This document shows, piece by piece, positions 6,745 through 8,086 of a stretch of 8,086 nt of DNA. Position numbers and translations under genes: made by a program. The notes under the pieces were generated by a model. It did no database searches, had not been told where the DNA came from, and worked only from the letters and a program-made list of their open reading frames with translations. Each line of letters begins with the position of its first letter. The stretch's first letter is position 1. The DNA lies in assembly GCA_902463875.1 (NCBI GenBank), contig CABQHR010000079.1, positions 1-8,086 of the forward strand. The letters run 5' to 3'. Origin of the DNA: an uncultured Collinsella sp. Its GTDB lineage: Bacteria; Actinomycetota; Coriobacteriia; Coriobacteriales; Coriobacteriaceae.

Positions 6745-8033
6745 TGGCCCGTTTCCCCCTTGTTCCCACGGCACCCGAGCCCGAGCGTGCCATTTTAGTT
6801 GGTGTTGAATGGCGCGACAATGCATGGCCGCTCGATCGCTCGCTTGATGAGCTGGAGCGTCTTGCCCACACAGCTGGTGCCCAGTGCGTGGCACGCTTGT
6901 CGCAGCGTTTGGTAAAGCCGTATCCTAAATCGTTTATCGGTTCCGGTAAGGTAGAGGAGCTTTGCGGCCTGGTGCATCGCATGGATGCCGATGTCGTTAT
7001 TTTTGACGACGACCTGACCCCCTCGCAGCAATCCTATTTGGAGAAAGCCGTGGGCGAGCCGGTAAAGATTATCGATCGTACAGCACTGATCCTGGATATC
7101 TTTGGTCTGCATGCTCAGACGCGTGAGGGACGCCTGCAGGTACAACTGGCACAGCTTCAATATTTGTTGCCTCGCCTGCGTGGCATGTGGAGCCATCTCG
7201 CCAAGGAGCAGACGCGCGGCGGCATCGGCTCACGTTTTGGTCAGGGCGAAAGTCAGCTCGAGGTCGACCGTCGCCTCATTCGTAATAAGATCGCTGCGCT
7301 TCGTCGTGAGCTCAAGCAGGTTGAACAGCGTCGCGATGTTCAATCCAAGAGCCGCATTGAGTCACCGGCGTTTCGCGTCGCGTTAGCCGGTTATACCAAT
7401 GCCGGTAAATCGACGTTGCTCAATCGTCTGACCGGCTCTACGGTACTTTCGCAGGACAAGCTGTTTGCTACGCTCGACCCGACGACGCGCTCGTATCGCC
7501 TGCCCGGCGGTCGCGGCATGACGATTACCGATACCGTCGGCTTTATTCAAAAACTGCCGCACGGTCTGGTCGATGCCTTTAAATCGACGCTTTCCGAGGT
7601 GTTGGGTGCCGATCTAATTCTCAAAGTCGTAGATGCGTCTGACGAGGACTATGAGCGGCAGCTGGAGGCTGTCGACCGCGTGCTTGATGAGATCGGCGCC
7701 GGAGAGCGTTTAACGCTGACCGTATTCAATAAAATCGATCTTCTCGATAGCGTCGATCGAATGAGTTTCCGTCGTCGCTATCCGGAGGCCGTTCTGTTCT
7801 CGGCCCAAACGGGCGAGGGGCTCGACGATCTCGTCGACCGGATTGCTCGCGAGGCAGCTGCCACCGATGTGTTGCTCTCCGCTGATATCCCGTATCGCGA
7901 GGGCGCTCTCATCACGCTGGTGCATGAGCAGGGAACCCTTCTGCATGAGGAATATCTCGAGGACGGCGTTCGCATTGTGGCGAAGTTGCCGGCTCGTATT
8001 GCACCGCGGCTCGAGCGTTATCGCACCGAGTAG
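6744..8033 (+). CDS. hflX: GTPase HflX
   Basis: HflX is a ribosome-associated GTPase that splits stalled or idle 70S ribosomes, notably under heat stress. The 429-aa product has the N-terminal HflX domain (about 1-200) with FIGSGKVEEL, FDDDLTPSQQ, DRTALILDIF and QVQLAQLQYLLPRLRG, a basic/helical linker, and a G domain with G1 GYTNAGKS (216-223), G3 DTVGF (263-267), G4 NKID (329-332) and G5 SAQTGEG from 353. The family's glycine-rich GGIGTRGPGE linker reads GGIGSRFGQGE (159-169), one residue longer. The ATG overlaps the miaA stop, with GAGG 7 nt upstream as a fair ribosome binding site. Adjacency to miaA matches E. coli miaA-hfq-hflX, minus hfq. Its 3' end overlaps a convergent gene by 16 nt. 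Confidence 0.96.
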   Translation: MARFPLVPTAPEPERAILVGVEWRDNAWPLDRSLDELERLAHTAGAQCVARLSQRLVKPYPKSFIGSGKVEELCGLVHRMDADVVIFDDDLTPSQQSYLEKAVGEPVKIIDRTALILDIFGLHAQTREGRLQVQLAQLQYLLPRLRGMWSHLAKEQTRGGIGSRFGQGESQLEVDRRLIRNKIAALRRELKQVEQRRDVQSKSRIESPAFRVALAGYTNAGKSTLLNRLTGSTVLSQDKLFATLDPTTRSYRLPGGRGMTITDTVGFIQKLPHGLVDAFKSTLSEVLGADLILKVVDASDEDYERQLEAVDRVLDEIGAGERLTLTVFNKIDLLDSVDRMSFRRRYPEAVLFSAQTGEGLDDLVDRIAREAAATDVLLSADIPYREGALITLVHEQGTLLHEEYLEDGVRIVAKLPARIAPRLERYRTE

Positions 8034-8086
8034 ACGAGCTCCAAAATGCCCAGAATGATGGGCTGATGCAGCAGATAAAAGGGGAG
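8018..8086 (-). CDS. C-terminus of a membrane acyltransferase-like protein (partial)
   Basis: Reading the - strand from the window edge gives an open frame of 22 codons ending in TAA (complement of 8018-8020): LPFYLLHQPIILG, then a hydrophobic stretch and a short polar end. The YLLHQP motif followed by a short hydrophobic helix is typical of the last membrane segment of integral-membrane acyltransferases, best of DUF1624/heparan-alpha-glucosaminide N-acetyltransferase-like proteins and possibly of the acyltransferase 3 family. The piece is far too short to settle the family. The gene is convergent with hflX, and its last 16 nt, including the stop, lie inside the hflX coding region, so no terminator lies between them. 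Confidence 0.55.
   Translation of the reverse strand, partial: LPFYLLHQPIILGILELVYSVR

Noticed and set aside
8021..8036. Second copy of the ACTCGGT-x-CGATA element (- strand) resembling 4015-4027
   Set aside because: It lacks the matching second arm and lies within coding sequence of two genes, so the similarity is probably chance.

Overview
The window is a GC-rich, tightly packed bacterial chromosome segment. All but one of its genes lie on the + strand, and no mobile element, tRNA, rRNA or CRISPR array is visible. The gene content (RecA, RecX and RNase Y, then an orphan GHKL ATPase, SpoVS, MiaB, MiaA and HflX) and the protein style point to a Coriobacteriia actinobacterium, probably Collinsella-like. 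That assignment is inference from protein resemblance; no marker gene proves it.

Layout: the window opens inside recA (its 3' end), followed after 11 nt by recX, the RecA modulator. A 257-nt gap (1104-1360) holds a good sigma70-type promoter (TTGACA-17 nt-TACGAT) and a leader of about 160 nt with a hairpin. It drives rny, the membrane-anchored endoribonuclease RNase Y. One nucleotide after rny starts an unnamed soluble GHKL-type ATPase of 361 aa, the least understood gene here. A 74-nt gap with a perfect 8-bp inverted repeat precedes spoVS. Then come miaB, miaA and hflX, the last three joined by TAATG stop/start overlaps. The final 69 nt carry, on the - strand, the C-terminus of a convergent membrane acyltransferase-like gene that overlaps the end of hflX by 16 nt.

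How the genes relate: recA/recX serve recombination and its control. rny, miaB, miaA and hflX all concern RNA and translation: mRNA decay initiation, two successive steps of the ms2i6A37 tRNA modification, and ribosome rescue/splitting. SpoVS is a small Alba-like protein best known from sporulation, yet it is found in non-sporulating lineages. The order resembles the Bacillus/Clostridium recA-rny-ymdB-spoVS-miaB-(mutS-mutL)-miaA-(hfq)-hflX neighbourhood, but ymdB, mutS, mutL and hfq are absent and the GHKL ATPase sits where ymdB would be. The rny-GHKL-spoVS trio is the best candidate for undescribed biology.
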